Shown: positions 24,750-33,675, counted from the stretch's first letter. The stretch: 64,000 bases of DNA from Candidatus Syntrophopropionicum ammoniitolerans (GCA_013201395.1 JABMJD010000007.1:1-64000); one strand, 5' to 3'. Made by a program: numbers and translations. The notes: generated from the sequence alone by a model not told the origin.

Positions 24750-25469
24750 TTAGTCTTCAACAATATTTCCATCGGTGCTGACGGTGATCACATGCCAGGG
24801 GATCATTTTACCGCTGGCCATGAGAGCCTGTTTTACCCCATTGACGATACCGCCACAGCAGGGTACCTCCATGCGCAATACTGTCAGACTTTTAATATCA
24901 TGGGATTTTAATATAGCGGTTAGCTTCTCTCCATAATCAATATCATCAAGTTTGGGGCAACCGATGATTGTGATTTTGTTACGCATAAAATCACTATGAA
25001 CGTTGGCATAAGCATAGGCGGTGCAGTCTGCAGCCACCAGTAGATGGGCATCAGCAAAATAGGGTGCGTTTACCGGCACCAACTTAATCTGACAGGGCCA
25101 TTGACGCAGCTGTGAAGCCTGGGGCACGAGCTGTCCCGGCATGGTTAGTGCGGCTTCTTCCTTTCTTTCGAAAGTGCACGCCGCTGTACCGGGGCAACCG
25201 CAAGCCAGAGTTTGGGGTGGGCTTGCTTTAAGATTTTCCAGATGTTTTTTCACTGCTTCTTCATCAAAGGGATCCGCATCCCTCTCCTCTATAGTAATAG
25301 CCCCTGCCGGGCACTCAGGCAGGCAAGCCCCCAGCCCATCGCAGTAACTTTCTGATATTAGTTTTGCCTTACCATCTATCATTTTTAGGGCACCCTCATC
25401 ACAGGCATCAACACAAAGACCGCAGCCGGTGCATTTTTCTTCATCTATTTTAATAATGGTTCTTCGCAT
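24750..25469 (-). CDS. Hcp-associated 4Fe-4S ferredoxin-domain protein
   Basis: 239 residues. The N-terminal region holds two Fe-S motifs (CTGCGLCVDACDEGAL and CDGLGACLPECPAGAI). The C-terminal half has further Cys motifs (CGCPGTAAC, IIGCPKLDD, EVPCCGGI). This domain mix is regularly found next to hcp in anaerobes and probably passes electrons to it. A GGAGGCC ribosome site precedes the ATG. The operon starts here and its promoter overlaps the palindrome at 25541. Confidence 0.88.
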   Translation of the reverse strand: MRRTIIKIDEEKCTGCGLCVDACDEGALKMIDGKAKLISESYCDGLGACLPECPAGAITIEERDADPFDEEAVKKHLENLKASPPQTLACGCPGTAACTFERKEEAALTMPGQLVPQASQLRQWPCQIKLVPVNAPYFADAHLLVAADCTAYAYANVHSDFMRNKITIIGCPKLDDIDYGEKLTAILKSHDIKSLTVLRMEVPCCGGIVNGVKQALMASGKMIPWHVITVSTDGNIVED

Positions 25470-25518
25470 GAAAGGCCTCCTTTAAAAGATTGTCTTGTAA
25501 CTGTTGTGAAGTTATTCT

Positions 25519-25547
25519 ATTATATTAGGGCGATCAATACGGTAACC
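25519..25547 (-). promoter_or_regulatory. Promoter of the ferredoxin-hcp operon
   Basis: Minus-strand TATAAT (25524-25519) with a 17-base spacer to GGTTAC (25547-25542). The -35 is poor and lies inside the palindrome, as expected for an activator-dependent class II promoter. Confidence 0.55.
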
Positions 25548-25556
25548 GTGGTTACC
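25541..25556. promoter_or_regulatory. Palindromic operator, likely site of the Crp/Fnr regulator
   Basis: GGTAACC and GGTTACC are perfect inverted repeats separated by GT. The centre is about 37-41 bases upstream of the predicted operon start and 28 bases before the regulator gene. Crp/Fnr activators commonly bind at about -41.5. Confidence 0.6.
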
Positions 25557-25576
25557 AAAAGTGGGGATGTGAAAAA

Positions 25577-26269
25577 TTGTTTAAAAAATGGACCAATGGT
25601 TTATCTAAATGTGAATTATTCAAAGGGATAACAGAGGAGGAACTTAACCTGGTGTTTTGCTGTCTAAAACCAAAGGTGAACACCTATGAAAGGAATGAAT
25701 TGGTAACTATCGCCGGTGAGAAATATACTGGTCTGGGGATAGTAATGTCGGGCCAGGTGGTAGTGACCAAGGAGAATGCGGCCGGTAACCGGGTCATCCT
25801 GGCTGTAAACGGTCCCGGGGAAATGTTTGGGGAGATGTCTGCCTTTTCAGGTGACGGGGTGTGGCCTGTTTCTGTGGTCGCCAGGGCAGCCTGCACAGTT
25901 ATGTTTCTGCCTGCAGGCAAAATTATCTGCAACTGTGAAAGGTTATGCGCCAGCCACAGACAGCTGATCACTAATATGTTGGAAATTGTCTCCGGCCAGG
26001 CCCTTGTGCTGCATCGCAAGCTTGAATATTTGACTATAAAAAGCCTGCGGGGAAAAATTAGCACCTTCTTGCTTGAGCAGTATAAAGAGGCGAACTGCAC
26101 CACTTTCACGATATCTATGAAACGGAATGAGCTGGCTGATTTTCTTAATGTTTCCCGCCCGGCCCTTTCCCGTGAAATGTGCAGAATGAGGGACGAGGGG
26201 GTCATGCAGTTTCAGGGAAATTCAATAAAAATAAAAGAATTAGAAGCCTTAAAAGAAATGGTGGAGTAG
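25577..26269 (+). CDS. Crp/Fnr-family transcription regulator (HcpR-like)
   Basis: 230 residues. Cyclic-nucleotide-type sensor barrel (residues 15-120, NGPGEMFGEMSAFSG), dimer helix, and C-terminal helix-turn-helix ISMKRNELADFLNVSRPALSREMCRM. Several cysteines (CCLKPK, CNCERLC) could hold a redox or haem/Fe-S sensor, but the pattern is not a clear FNR type. TTG 25577 is the likely start after GGGGATG. Its divergence from hcp and the shared palindrome suggest an HcpR-type role in sensing NO or nitrosative stress; the family is secure, the signal is inference. Confidence 0.88.
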   Translation: MFKKWTNGLSKCELFKGITEEELNLVFCCLKPKVNTYERNELVTIAGEKYTGLGIVMSGQVVVTKENAAGNRVILAVNGPGEMFGEMSAFSGDGVWPVSVVARAACTVMFLPAGKIICNCERLCASHRQLITNMLEIVSGQALVLHRKLEYLTIKSLRGKISTFLLEQYKEANCTTFTISMKRNELADFLNVSRPALSREMCRMRDEGVMQFQGNSIKIKELEALKEMVE

Positions 26270-26363
26270 GATCTGGTATTTACCATGTTTAACCACCCAT
26301 GATAAAAATTAAGAAAAAAGAAACAATCTGCCAATAAATAGTTAATAATTAGTGGTTATTCTT

Positions 26364-26392
26364 TAGACAAAGTCATTTATTTGCAATATAAG
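26364..26392 (+). promoter_or_regulatory. Promoter of the short kinase-like gene
   Basis: TAGACA (26364-26369), a 17-base spacer and TATAAG (26387-26392), immediately before AAAGGAG. Confidence 0.4.
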
Positions 26393-26409
26393 GTAAAGGA
26401 GTGTCACTA

Positions 26410-26676
26410 GTGAACAAAAAAGAGCTACAGTGGATGATTAATGAATTAAACGACAAGGCCACAGTCATCAGGGGCTATGCCCAAATGGCACTGGAGTGTG
26501 ATCATCCTGATTGGTCGAAAAAATATATCAATTCAATTATCCGGCAAACTGATAAAATTGCTGCCCTGAACACCTTAATAGCATCACTTTATCTGGGCAA
26601 GGACGAAAAAAACTGTGACAGTGGCTGCAAATCTATCAGTCAAAACAGCACAGCTTCGCATAACAAATGCCATTGA
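26410..26676 (+). CDS. Short protein resembling a histidine-kinase dimerisation helix
   Basis: 88 residues from GTG 26410, eight bases after AAAGGAG. The N-terminal part (ELNDKATVIRGYAQMALE ... IIRQTDKIAALNTLIASL) resembles the DHp helices of NtrB/sporulation kinases, but the phosphoacceptor His is replaced (NDKAT instead of HEIRN), and there is no ATPase domain. It could be a remnant, or a stand-alone partner that binds or dampens a kinase or phosphorelay protein. The tail is Cys/His/Ser rich. Confidence 0.6.
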   Translation: MNKKELQWMINELNDKATVIRGYAQMALECDHPDWSKKYINSIIRQTDKIAALNTLIASLYLGKDEKNCDSGCKSISQNSTASHNKCH

Positions 26677-26765
26677 TAGCCCAGGCTGGGATCTCTAATC
26701 ATATGGTTAGGGGTTTTTGGCCCCGGGAGGTTACGGATCGGCAGGTTACAGATCCTTAAAACAGC

Positions 26766-26794
26766 TTGCAGTTGGACGAAAATAAAGGTATAAT
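26766..26794 (+). promoter_or_regulatory. Promoter of tRNA-Ser(GGA) and SRP RNA
   Basis: TTGCAG (26766-26771), a 17-base spacer and TATAAT (26789-26794), 18 bases before the tRNA. Confidence 0.65.
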
Positions 26795-26812
26795 GTTTTT
26801 TACGTAGTACAC

Positions 26813-26902
26813 GGAGAGATGGCCGAGTGGATGAAGGCGCACGCCTGGAGAGCGTGTGGACGGGTAACTGTCTCCAGGGTTCGAATCCCTGTCTCTCCGC
26901 CA
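26813..26902 (+). tRNA. tRNA-Ser (anticodon GGA)
   Basis: A class II tRNA of 90 bases with encoded CCA. The acceptor GGAGAGA pairs with TCTCTCC. The stem CACGC/GCGTG encloses CTGGAGA with anticodon GGA, decoding UCC and UCU. Confidence 0.97.
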
Positions 26903-26913
26903 GTAAAAAACTT

Positions 26914-27180
26914 GCCGTGCTAGATGGGGAGGTAGCGGTGCCCTGTACCCGCAATCCGCTGTAGCGGGATTGAATTCCTGCCCGAGGGCTTAGCTTGTGG
27001 GGTCCGGCTACCGTAAGGAGCGTTGAAGATTGGGTCTCGTGCGACGGAGTTTCCTGAACCGTGTCAGGTCCTGACGGAAGCAGCACTAAGGGAAATACTC
27101 CGGGTGCCGCGAGGGTGCCTGGTTTGAGCCACCTGCGGTTGTATCGCCCGGAAGTTTAAATTCGAAGGCAGGTGCACGGC
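26914..27180 (+). ncRNA. ffs: Signal recognition particle RNA, large bacterial type
   Basis: About 267 nt. The ends GCCGTGC and GCACGGC pair. The domain IV core GTCAGGTCCTGACGGAAGCAGC (about 27063-27084) carries the GGAA tetraloop and the Ffh-binding internal loop. The 5' GGGGAGGTAGCGGTGCCCTGTA block matches the Alu-like domain of the Bacillus/Clostridia long form. It scaffolds Ffh in co-translational membrane targeting. It sits between tRNA-Ser and dnaX as in many Firmicutes. Confidence 0.95.
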
Positions 27181-27190
27181 TTAAATTTTG

Positions 27191-27217
27191 GAACCGCCCC
27201 GGGGAGGGCGGTTTCTT
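27191..27217 (+). terminator. Terminator of SRP RNA
   Basis: AACCGCCC and GGGCGGTT flank CGGGGA, followed by TCTTTAATT. Confidence 0.8.
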
Positions 27218-27269
27218 TAATTATTATAAAGATAAAATATAGTGTAAGCAGGCGAGAAAGGAATATCCT

Positions 27270-29042
27270 ATGACCTATCTAGCCCTATATAGAAAATGGC
27301 GTCCGCAAACATTCGGAGAAATTATCGGTCAGGAACATATTATTCGGACGCTAAAAAACGCGGTTGAGTCCAGCCGGACAGGCCACGCCTATCTTTTTTG
27401 CGGCACACGTGGTACAGGGAAAACAACGACGGCCAAGGTATTGGCAAAAGCCTTGAACTGCCTGGAACGAGTTGGTCCTGAACCCTGTAATCAGTGTGAT
27501 AATTGTAAAAATATCACTGCCGGGCTGGCTGTTGATGTGATAGAAATAGATGCGGCCTCTAACCGGGGCATTGACGAAATTAGGGATCTAAGGGAAAAAA
27601 TAAAATTTGCACCGGCGGTAACCAAATTCAGGGTATACATCATTGACGAGGTTCACATGCTTACGAATGAGGCCTTCAATGCTCTTTTGAAAACCCTGGA
27701 GGAACCGCCACTGCATGCTGTTTTAATTTTAGCTACCACAGAACCCTACAAGGTGCCCCTGACCATATTATCACGCTGTCAGCGCTTTGATTTTAAGCGA
27801 ATAGAGCCGGCAGACATAATCGAGCGGCTGAGGGAGGTTGCCGCCGGTGCCGGGCTGGAGGTTGAAGAAGAAGCCCTGCGGCTCATTGCCAGAGCAGCCG
27901 AAGGTGGCCTGCGTGATGCCCTCAGTATCCTGGATCAGGGGGCAGCCTTTGGGGAACTAAAAATCACCGCTTCTGATGTACATAACATTCTTGGCACAGT
28001 AAGGGTTGACGCTTTGGACATCATGGCCGGCCATCTTGCTTCCGGAGAAACAGGATCTGCCCTGCGCCTGGTGTCCGAGCTGATCTCCGAGGGGAAGGAT
28101 CTGCGCTTTTTTGCTAGAGAAATGACTGGGTATCTAAGGTTATTGTTGTTGGAAAAAATAACACCTGGTTCGGCTATCCGTGAAGCCTGGGGGGATCCGG
28201 CTATGATCACAGCCAGGGCGGCAGACTTTTCTATGGAAGGCCTGCTGCGTGGGGTAGAGATTCTGGCAGAAGTAGATCAGGGGATGAAATGGAGCTCCCA
28301 GCCCGGTATCATTTTAGAATTGGCTTTGGTAAAGGCCTGCCGCGCGGGGGTAATAACCAGCGAGTCTTCATTGTTGGCCCGCCTGGAGGAGGCGGAGAAA
28401 AAGCTGCAGATGCTGAGTAATGCACCGCCTCCAGCGGGAAAAACCATGATTTCGTCAAAGGTTGTTCAACAAAATGATCAGCCTGGGCCTGGCGGGGGGC
28501 ACACTGCCTCTACAAGCCCGGCGCAAATTAGCCCCGGGGGGGATAGCAAAAAGAAACCTGCTCAGGAGGTTCAAAAAACATATCAGCCGGGGCCGGATGA
28601 TATACCCCTGGATAAAGGTGGGGAAAAACTGCCTCGGGAAGCAGCCAATAGTCCTTTGGACGTGGGGATTGATCTGAAGCAGGTAATGGATTCCTGGGAA
28701 GAGGTAATAGGAAGGATCCGGCAGGAACGTTTGCCGATTTACTATAATTATGTTAAGACACAGCCACTAGCTTTGCATGGAAACAGCCTGGTGATTGGGT
28801 TTCCCGAGGGCGAAGATTTGGCTAGAGAAATGGCCAGTCAACCGGAACAGAAAGAATATCTAGAGGGCCTGCTGCAAAGGTTTTTTCAGGGGGAGTGGCA
28901 GGTGTCCTTTAAACACTGCCGGGGTACAACCAAAACGCCCGAAAAAAGACCTGACAATGGGGACAGGATACTGAATATTAAAAAACGTTTTAGAGGAGTA
29001 GAGGTTGTTCTGGAGGAAGAAGAGGGAAATACCTTATTTTAA
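27270..29042 (+). CDS. dnaX: DNA polymerase III subunit gamma/tau
   Basis: 590 residues. AAA+ clamp-loader ATPase: Walker A GTRGTGKT (45-52), zinc cysteines [16 protein letters not shown], Walker [10 protein letters not shown], sensor 1 LATTEP and the arginine-finger SRC. Domain III is followed by a Pro/Gly/Lys-rich linker (about 380-455) and a tau C-terminal region. It loads the sliding clamp and couples the replisome. I see no obvious slippery heptamer making a gamma form. RBS GAAAGGA; the start of the dnaX-ybaB-recR operon. Confidence 0.96.
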   Translation: MTYLALYRKWRPQTFGEIIGQEHIIRTLKNAVESSRTGHAYLFCGTRGTGKTTTAKVLAKALNCLERVGPEPCNQCDNCKNITAGLAVDVIEIDAASNRGIDEIRDLREKIKFAPAVTKFRVYIIDEVHMLTNEAFNALLKTLEEPPLHAVLILATTEPYKVPLTILSRCQRFDFKRIEPADIIERLREVAAGAGLEVEEEALRLIARAAEGGLRDALSILDQGAAFGELKITASDVHNILGTVRVDALDIMAGHLASGETGSALRLVSELISEGKDLRFFAREMTGYLRLLLLEKITPGSAIREAWGDPAMITARAADFSMEGLLRGVEILAEVDQGMKWSSQPGIILELALVKACRAGVITSESSLLARLEEAEKKLQMLSNAPPPAGKTMISSKVVQQNDQPGPGGGHTASTSPAQISPGGDSKKKPAQEVQKTYQPGPDDIPLDKGGEKLPREAANSPLDVGIDLKQVMDSWEEVIGRIRQERLPIYYNYVKTQPLALHGNSLVIGFPEGEDLAREMASQPEQKEYLEGLLQRFFQGEWQVSFKHCRGTTKTPEKRPDNGDRILNIKKRFRGVEVVLEEEEGNTLF

Positions 29043-29065
29043 CTATATTAAAGGGGGGTTCTAAA

Positions 29066-29383
29066 ATGATGGGTGGTAACATGAACAAAATGATGAAACA
29101 GGTCCAAAAAATGCAGCAGGAAATGGTGAAGCTGCAGGAAGAATTGGGCGAACGCAGGGTGGAAAGCACTGCCGGAGGCGGGGTGGTGAAGGTAGTTGCT
29201 AACGGGAAAAATGAAGTTATATCTATAGAGATCAAACCGGAAGTAGTGGATCCGGAAGATGTAGAAATGTTGCAGGATTTGGTCACTGCTGCTGTTAATG
29301 AAGCCCTACGGCAAGCACAGGATATGGTATCCCAGGAAATGGGTAAACTTACCGGTGGTTTAAAAATACCTGGAATGTTTTAA
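29066..29383 (+). CDS. YbaB/EbfC nucleoid-associated protein
   Basis: 105 residues with a Met/Gln-rich N-terminal helix ([27 protein letters not shown]) and the beta sheet [19 protein letters not shown]. It forms dimers that bind DNA. It is almost always between dnaX and recR, as here (24 bp after dnaX, 2 bp before recR). GGGGGG lies seven bases upstream of the ATG. Confidence 0.95.
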   Translation: MMGGNMNKMMKQVQKMQQEMVKLQEELGERRVESTAGGGVVKVVANGKNEVISIEIKPEVVDPEDVEMLQDLVTAAVNEALRQAQDMVSQEMGKLTGGLKIPGMF

Positions 29384-29385
29384 AA

Positions 29386-29988
29386 ATGAACTACTATACC
29401 AAAACAGTAGCGAGGCTAATAGATCAGTTTTCCAGACTTCCCGGTATTGGCCCCAAAACCGCCCAGCGCCTGGCCTTCTACCTGTTGGTAGCACCGCCGG
29501 AGGTGGCAGCGAATCTGGCTAATGCTATTGCTGAAGCGCGGACTACAGTCCGCTACTGTCAGGTGTGTGGTAATTTTACCGAAGGAGACCGCTGCTTTAT
29601 CTGCAGTGACGGCAGGCGCTCTACCGATATTATATGTGTGGTAGAACGCCCCAGGGATATAGTGGCGATGGAGAAAACCAAAGGTTTTAGAGGCCTTTAC
29701 CATGTACTGCATGGGGTGATTTCTCCAATGGAAGGTGTCGGACCGGGGCAGCTGCGCATCAAGGAGCTAATGAGACGCCTGGAAGGCGCTCCGGTGAAAG
29801 AGATTATTCTGGCCACCAATCCTAGTGTGGAAGGAGATGCGACTGCCCTTTATCTAGCCGGCCTGATTAACCCTCTGGAAATCAGGGTGACCAGATTGGC
29901 CCACGGGCTTCCTGTTGGTGCCGACCTGGAATATGCGGATCAAATAACGCTCAGCAAAGCACTGGAAGGCAGAAGGGTAATTAAATAG
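29386..29988 (+). CDS. recR: Recombination mediator RecR
   Basis: 200 residues, normal length. Helix-hairpin-helix (FSRLPGIGPKTAQRLAF), the four-Cys zinc finger CQVCGNFTEGDRCFIC and a Toprim domain (VVERPRDIVAMEKT, ATNPSVEGDATALYL). With RecF/RecO it loads RecA at gaps. The gap to ybaB is two bases, so they are co-translated. Confidence 0.97.
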   Translation: MNYYTKTVARLIDQFSRLPGIGPKTAQRLAFYLLVAPPEVAANLANAIAEARTTVRYCQVCGNFTEGDRCFICSDGRRSTDIICVVERPRDIVAMEKTKGFRGLYHVLHGVISPMEGVGPGQLRIKELMRRLEGAPVKEIILATNPSVEGDATALYLAGLINPLEIRVTRLAHGLPVGADLEYADQITLSKALEGRRVIK

Positions 29989-30016
29989 GAATACTTTTCA
30001 TTTGGGGCCATATAAT
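29988..30016 (+). promoter_or_regulatory. Sigma-E type promoter of bofA
   Basis: GGAATACT at 29988-29995, a 13-base spacer and CATATAAT at 30009-30016. Each box matches seven of eight positions of the Bacillus sigma-E consensus (GKMATATT / CATACAMT). bofA is sigma-E controlled in B. subtilis. Confidence 0.6.
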
Positions 30017-30039
30017 GGTCCCAAGGGGGTGCCTGGACC

Positions 30040-30306
30040 ATGGAATGGAAATTGATTTTAGTGGCGCTGGTCGGGCTTTTTGGTTTCTATTTTGTGGGGT
30101 CCGTCTTGTTTCGCCCCCTGCGTTTTCTGATTCGTTTATGCGCTTGGGCTGTGCTTGGGATGGCACTGCTGGTGCTGATTAACCTATTGTTTGGGCGGTT
30201 TGGTTTTCATATTGCGATTAACCCGGCAACAATACTAACAGCAGGCCTGCTTCAACTGCCCGGTGTTGTACTCCTGGTGCTGTTAAACTGTTTTTTTGTG
30301 GGTTGA
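30040..30306 (+). CDS. bofA: Pro-sigma-K processing inhibitor BofA family
   Basis: 88 residues, almost entirely hydrophobic with two to three membrane helices. The C-terminal NPATILTAGLLQLPGVVLLVLLNCFF fits the BofA family. BofA holds the SpoIVFB protease inactive in the mother-cell membrane around the forespore, delaying sigma-K activation. Position after recR is as in B. subtilis. A sigma-E-like promoter precedes it. Confidence 0.9.
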   Translation: MEWKLILVALVGLFGFYFVGSVLFRPLRFLIRLCAWAVLGMALLVLINLLFGRFGFHIAINPATILTAGLLQLPGVVLLVLLNCFFVG

Positions 30307-30517
30307 CTAGCTGGAAGGCTGCTTGGGCTGTATTTTGCTGAGCCTTATCTAGTATTGGTACTAATAGCAACCCAGATCTTTGATCCCTTTTATAGAATAA
30401 TAATGGGAAGCAGGGAGAATTATAGAAGGAAGGGTATTGCCCGATCCATCTTGTCGACCTGCTTTTTTGCTATTTATAAAGCCGACACGTTTAAAAAACA
30501 GAGGGATAAATATACTA

Positions 30518-31183
30518 ATGTCAGACCGCATCGTGGAGGCTTACATAGGCGAATATGCTTCAGGTAAAAGTGAATGTGCCATCAACCGGGCCCTGGAATT
30601 GGCCCGCCAGGGCAGAAAGGTAAATCTAGTTGATTTAGACCTGGTCGAGCCCTTTTATACCCTGCGCCCCCTGCAAAAAGAACTGTCCCAGTTGGGACTG
30701 GAGGTAATTGCCTGGAAAACTGAGGAGACTGTGGGGCTGGGTGAAGCGGGCACAGTGATTAAACCGGCAGCACGTTGGGCCCTCAGGCGTAGAGGGGATG
30801 TTATTCTTGATATTGGTTACGGGATTGAGGGGGCCAGGACCTTAAATCTGCTGGAGGGCGCCAATCAGGATCCGGATTTGAAAATTTTTGCGGTGATAAA
30901 TATATCCCGGCCCATGACGGCCAGTGTCAAGGATATTGTGGCTGAGGTCAGTACTATGGGGCACGTGGATGGGCTAATTAATAACACACACCTGGCTGAG
31001 GAGACAACGGCGGCATTAGTGCAGGCTGGGGCCCGGACAGTAACCACAGCCGCAGATGCAATAGGCCTGCCAGTGATAGCTACCCTGGCAGAAGAAAAAT
31101 TGGCTGAGGTAATAGGCCCGGTGGATTGTATGGGCAACAGGGTCCGGCCCCTTAAGAGATTCATGCCCAAGGCGTTCTGGTAA
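30518..31183 (+). CDS. P-loop ATP-binding protein linked to the oxidoreductase cluster
   Basis: 221 residues with an N-terminal P-loop GEYASGKS (11-18), VNLVDLDLVEPFYTLRP and DVILDIGYGIEGART, resembling MinD/CooC-type nucleotide-binding proteins. It lies 24 bp before the alpha subunit gene of the 2-oxoacid:ferredoxin oxidoreductase and may help assemble or mature it; that role is inference. I start at ATG 30518 (RBS AGAGGG); a longer in-frame form from 30437 lacks support. The stretch 30307-30517 holds no gene I can support. Confidence 0.8.
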   Translation: MSDRIVEAYIGEYASGKSECAINRALELARQGRKVNLVDLDLVEPFYTLRPLQKELSQLGLEVIAWKTEETVGLGEAGTVIKPAARWALRRRGDVILDIGYGIEGARTLNLLEGANQDPDLKIFAVINISRPMTASVKDIVAEVSTMGHVDGLINNTHLAEETTAALVQAGARTVTTAADAIGLPVIATLAEEKLAEVIGPVDCMGNRVRPLKRFMPKAFW

Positions 31184-31207
31184 AAACGCTAGAGGAGGAA
31201 TTTTTGG

Positions 31208-32302
31208 ATGACAGAGGCACCTGTGATAGAAGAAAAAAGGGTTTTTATGACCGGGAACGAGGTGGTGGCCTGGGCGGCGCTAGCGGCAGGGGCGGATATC
31301 ATGTATGGCTATCCAATCACACCACAAAACGAGGTTATGCATTACTGGAGTCGGTTGGCCCCCAGATATGGGAGGAACTTTTTGCAGACGGAAGATGAGC
31401 TTTCAGCTGGTTTTGCTACCACCGGTGGGGTGATGGCGGGGAGCAAGGCTTTTACTGCCACAGCCGGCAGCGGCAGTGTGCTGATGCAAGAGCCCATGGC
31501 TATGGCTGAAATGATGCGGTTGCCTACTGTGACGGTGGTACAGCAAAGAGGTGGTCCTTCCACTGCAACGGTAATTTACTCCCAGCAGGAGGTTACCCTG
31601 ACAACAATGGGCGGTAATGGGGAAGGGATCAGGGTGGTTTATTCCACAGCCGGGCACCAGGATCTTTATGACTATACCATCAAAGCTTTTAATATAGCCT
31701 GGAAATATCGTTTTCCCACCTTTGTGTTAGGAGATGGTTACCAGGCAAAAATGCGTGAACCACTGACAATTTACGACCCGGAAAGGCGGGGGATCAAGCT
31801 GTTGCAGCCAGATCCTTTTGTAGGCGGGGAGGGGGAACCAGGCCGGGATAGACCACCTGCTCAGTATCGGAACACCTACAACCTGGAAGAAGAGCTCTAT
31901 GAAAAAATAATGAGCGACATGAGGGAGTTTGAGGAAAACTCTGCTGACATAGCAGAATATGAATCCAGACACACAGAGGATGCGGAGCTGGTGATTATAG
32001 CCCATGGTATTGTTTTCCGGGCAGTGAGGGAGGCTGTAGACAATCTTCGTCGACAAAGTTTATCGGTAGGCGCCTTCAGACCGGTGACCTTGCGACCTTT
32101 ACCAGGAGGCCAGATAAAGGAACTGGCGGCCAGAGTGAAAAAAATTTTGGTGGTTGAATCTGCATATGGACAAATAGCCAGGCTGGTAAAAGAGAAGGTC
32201 TGTGGGGCAGCCTGTGAAATATATTCCATGTTCAAGCCCGGCATTGGTATTGCCGCAGCAGAAGTGGAAATGCGGGCCAAAGAGATACTGGCTAAACAGT
32301 AG
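31208..32302 (+). CDS. 2-oxoacid:ferredoxin oxidoreductase, alpha subunit (VorB/KorA type)
   Basis: 364 residues. Pyrimidine-binding domain (GNEVVAWAALAAGADIMYGYPITPQNEV), TEDELSAGFATTGGVMAGSKAFTATAGSGSVLM, and the transketolase C-terminal-like domain (RPVTLRPLPGGQIKELAARVKKILVVESAYGQIARLV). It decarboxylates a 2-oxoacid to acyl-CoA together with the beta subunit, reducing ferredoxin. Sequence type points to 2-oxoisovalerate (branched-chain) or 2-oxoglutarate rather than pyruvate; the substrate is not settled. Operon with P-loop protein, beta, gamma and delta. Confidence 0.92.
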   Translation: MTEAPVIEEKRVFMTGNEVVAWAALAAGADIMYGYPITPQNEVMHYWSRLAPRYGRNFLQTEDELSAGFATTGGVMAGSKAFTATAGSGSVLMQEPMAMAEMMRLPTVTVVQQRGGPSTATVIYSQQEVTLTTMGGNGEGIRVVYSTAGHQDLYDYTIKAFNIAWKYRFPTFVLGDGYQAKMREPLTIYDPERRGIKLLQPDPFVGGEGEPGRDRPPAQYRNTYNLEEELYEKIMSDMREFEENSADIAEYESRHTEDAELVIIAHGIVFRAVREAVDNLRRQSLSVGAFRPVTLRPLPGGQIKELAARVKKILVVESAYGQIARLVKEKVCGAACEIYSMFKPGIGIAAAEVEMRAKEILAKQ

Positions 32303-32336
32303 ACAGGGTTGTGTAATATTTCTAAAAGGGGGTTTT

Positions 32337-33101
32337 ATGATGCAGCCGGTTCCTGCAATGCCAAAATCATGGCGGCTTGATAACAAACCACATAAATTTT
32401 GTCCGGGATGTGGTCACGGGCTGATTTTAAAATGTCTGGGAAAGGCAATTGATGAACTGGAAATCCAGTCCCGGGTGGTCTATGGGTGTGACATAGGCTG
32501 TTCCCTGCTTTCTTGGGACCTTTTTAACCTCGATGCGGTACAGACCCACCATGGACGCACAACCCCAGTTATGGCCGGTATGAAAAGGGCCCGGCCGGAA
32601 TTAATATGTATTGCTTATATGGGTGATGGTGGGGGGTACTCAATCGGTGTTCAGCATTTGGTTGGCGCCGCCATGCGCAACGAAAAGATAACAGTTATAG
32701 TTGCCAATAACACCCAATATGCGATGACTGGCGGGCAGATGGCTCCGACTACACTACCGGGACAAAAAACAGAAACCTCCCCCTATGGCCGAGATGCTGA
32801 AACCACTGGGCTGCCGTTCCGGGGGGCGGAAATGATTGCTGCTATCGTACCCGAGGGCGCTTATGTAGCCAGAGGCAGCATTTCCCACCTGACACAGTTG
32901 ACCAGATTTTTGAAAAAAGCTTTAAAGAACCAAATCGATGGACATGGTTTTTCTTTTGTAGAGGCACTTTCCGCTTGCCCCACCAATTGGCGGACGGATG
33001 CGGCTAGGACATGGGAGTTTGTTGAGAAAGACATGGCTGAACATTTTAAAAGGGGAGAAATAAAAATTCCGGGGAAAAAGGAGGCTGTTACGGATGCCTG
33101 A
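32337..33101 (+). CDS. 2-oxoacid:ferredoxin oxidoreductase, beta subunit (TPP-binding)
   Basis: 254 residues from ATG 32337, behind AAAGGGGG (a longer in-frame ORF from 32202 overlaps the alpha gene and is not credible). The motif CPGCGHG near residue 24 and the TPP/Mg site YMGDGGGYSIGVQHLVGAAMRNEKITVIVANN are intact. It carries TPP and probably one Fe-S cluster. It overlaps the gamma gene by eight bases. Confidence 0.93.
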   Translation: MMQPVPAMPKSWRLDNKPHKFCPGCGHGLILKCLGKAIDELEIQSRVVYGCDIGCSLLSWDLFNLDAVQTHHGRTTPVMAGMKRARPELICIAYMGDGGGYSIGVQHLVGAAMRNEKITVIVANNTQYAMTGGQMAPTTLPGQKTETSPYGRDAETTGLPFRGAEMIAAIVPEGAYVARGSISHLTQLTRFLKKALKNQIDGHGFSFVEALSACPTNWRTDAARTWEFVEKDMAEHFKRGEIKIPGKKEAVTDA

Positions 33102-33675
33102 AACAACCACACGGATGGTTCTGGCCGGTGAAGGAGGTCAAGGTGTCCAGGCCATAGCAGAAATTCTCGCTGAAGCCGCTAATGAAGAAGGCCGCCAGGC
33201 TCTTTACATCCCAAATTTTGGCGTGGAACAAAGAGGAGGGGTTTCGGTTGCCTTTCTGCAGATTAGCGACCATGCTATTGGGTCACCCAAATTCCTAAAA
33301 GGTGATATTGTAGCTGCCCTGAGCGAGCGGGCAGTACACCGTACAGCCACATATGCCGGACCGGAAACAATCTTTATTTATGACAGTGCTATGGAGGGTG
33401 TAGAAGATGATTTGCCAAAAGATGCTGCCCGGGTTATACCCGTCCCAGCTATGGAGGTGGCCAAAGAAGAATTTCACCCACGGGTTTATAACATGGTGAT
33501 CATGGGGGCGCTGGTAGGCGCGACAGCAGTTGTTACCCTGGATCAGGCCAAGGCTGCTATAGAGAAAAGATTGGGTTACAAGTTTGAAAAAAAACCACAA
33601 CTGCGGGATCTAAACTTCAAGGCTTTGGAGCGCGGCATTGAAATGGGCCGTGGGGCGGAAGGAGGTATAAACTAA
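33094..33675 (+). CDS. 2-oxoacid:ferredoxin oxidoreductase, gamma subunit
   Basis: 193 residues of the gamma/PorC-like domain: MVLAGEGGQGVQAIAEILAEAANEEG, NFGVEQRGGVSVAFLQIS, and the C-terminal VYNMVIMGALVGAT. It binds CoA and closes the active site in relatives. It overlaps the beta gene by eight bases and the delta gene by one (TAATG), so the four subunits are translationally coupled. Confidence 0.93.
   Translation: MPETTTRMVLAGEGGQGVQAIAEILAEAANEEGRQALYIPNFGVEQRGGVSVAFLQISDHAIGSPKFLKGDIVAALSERAVHRTATYAGPETIFIYDSAMEGVEDDLPKDAARVIPVPAMEVAKEEFHPRVYNMVIMGALVGATAVVTLDQAKAAIEKRLGYKFEKKPQLRDLNFKALERGIEMGRGAEGGIN

Noticed and set aside
26640..27086. 148-codon minus-strand ORF
   Set aside because: Antisense to tRNA-Ser(GGA) and SRP RNA.
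27270..29042. Programmed frameshift in dnaX making a gamma form
   Set aside because: No A/T slippery heptamer with stem-loop found in the linker region by eye.
30355..30567. 70-codon plus-strand ORF before the P-loop gene
   Set aside because: No ribosome site, overlaps the start of a better gene, no motif.
32202..32336. N-terminal extension of the oxidoreductase beta subunit
   Set aside because: It lies within the alpha gene in another frame; the ribosome site supports ATG 32337.
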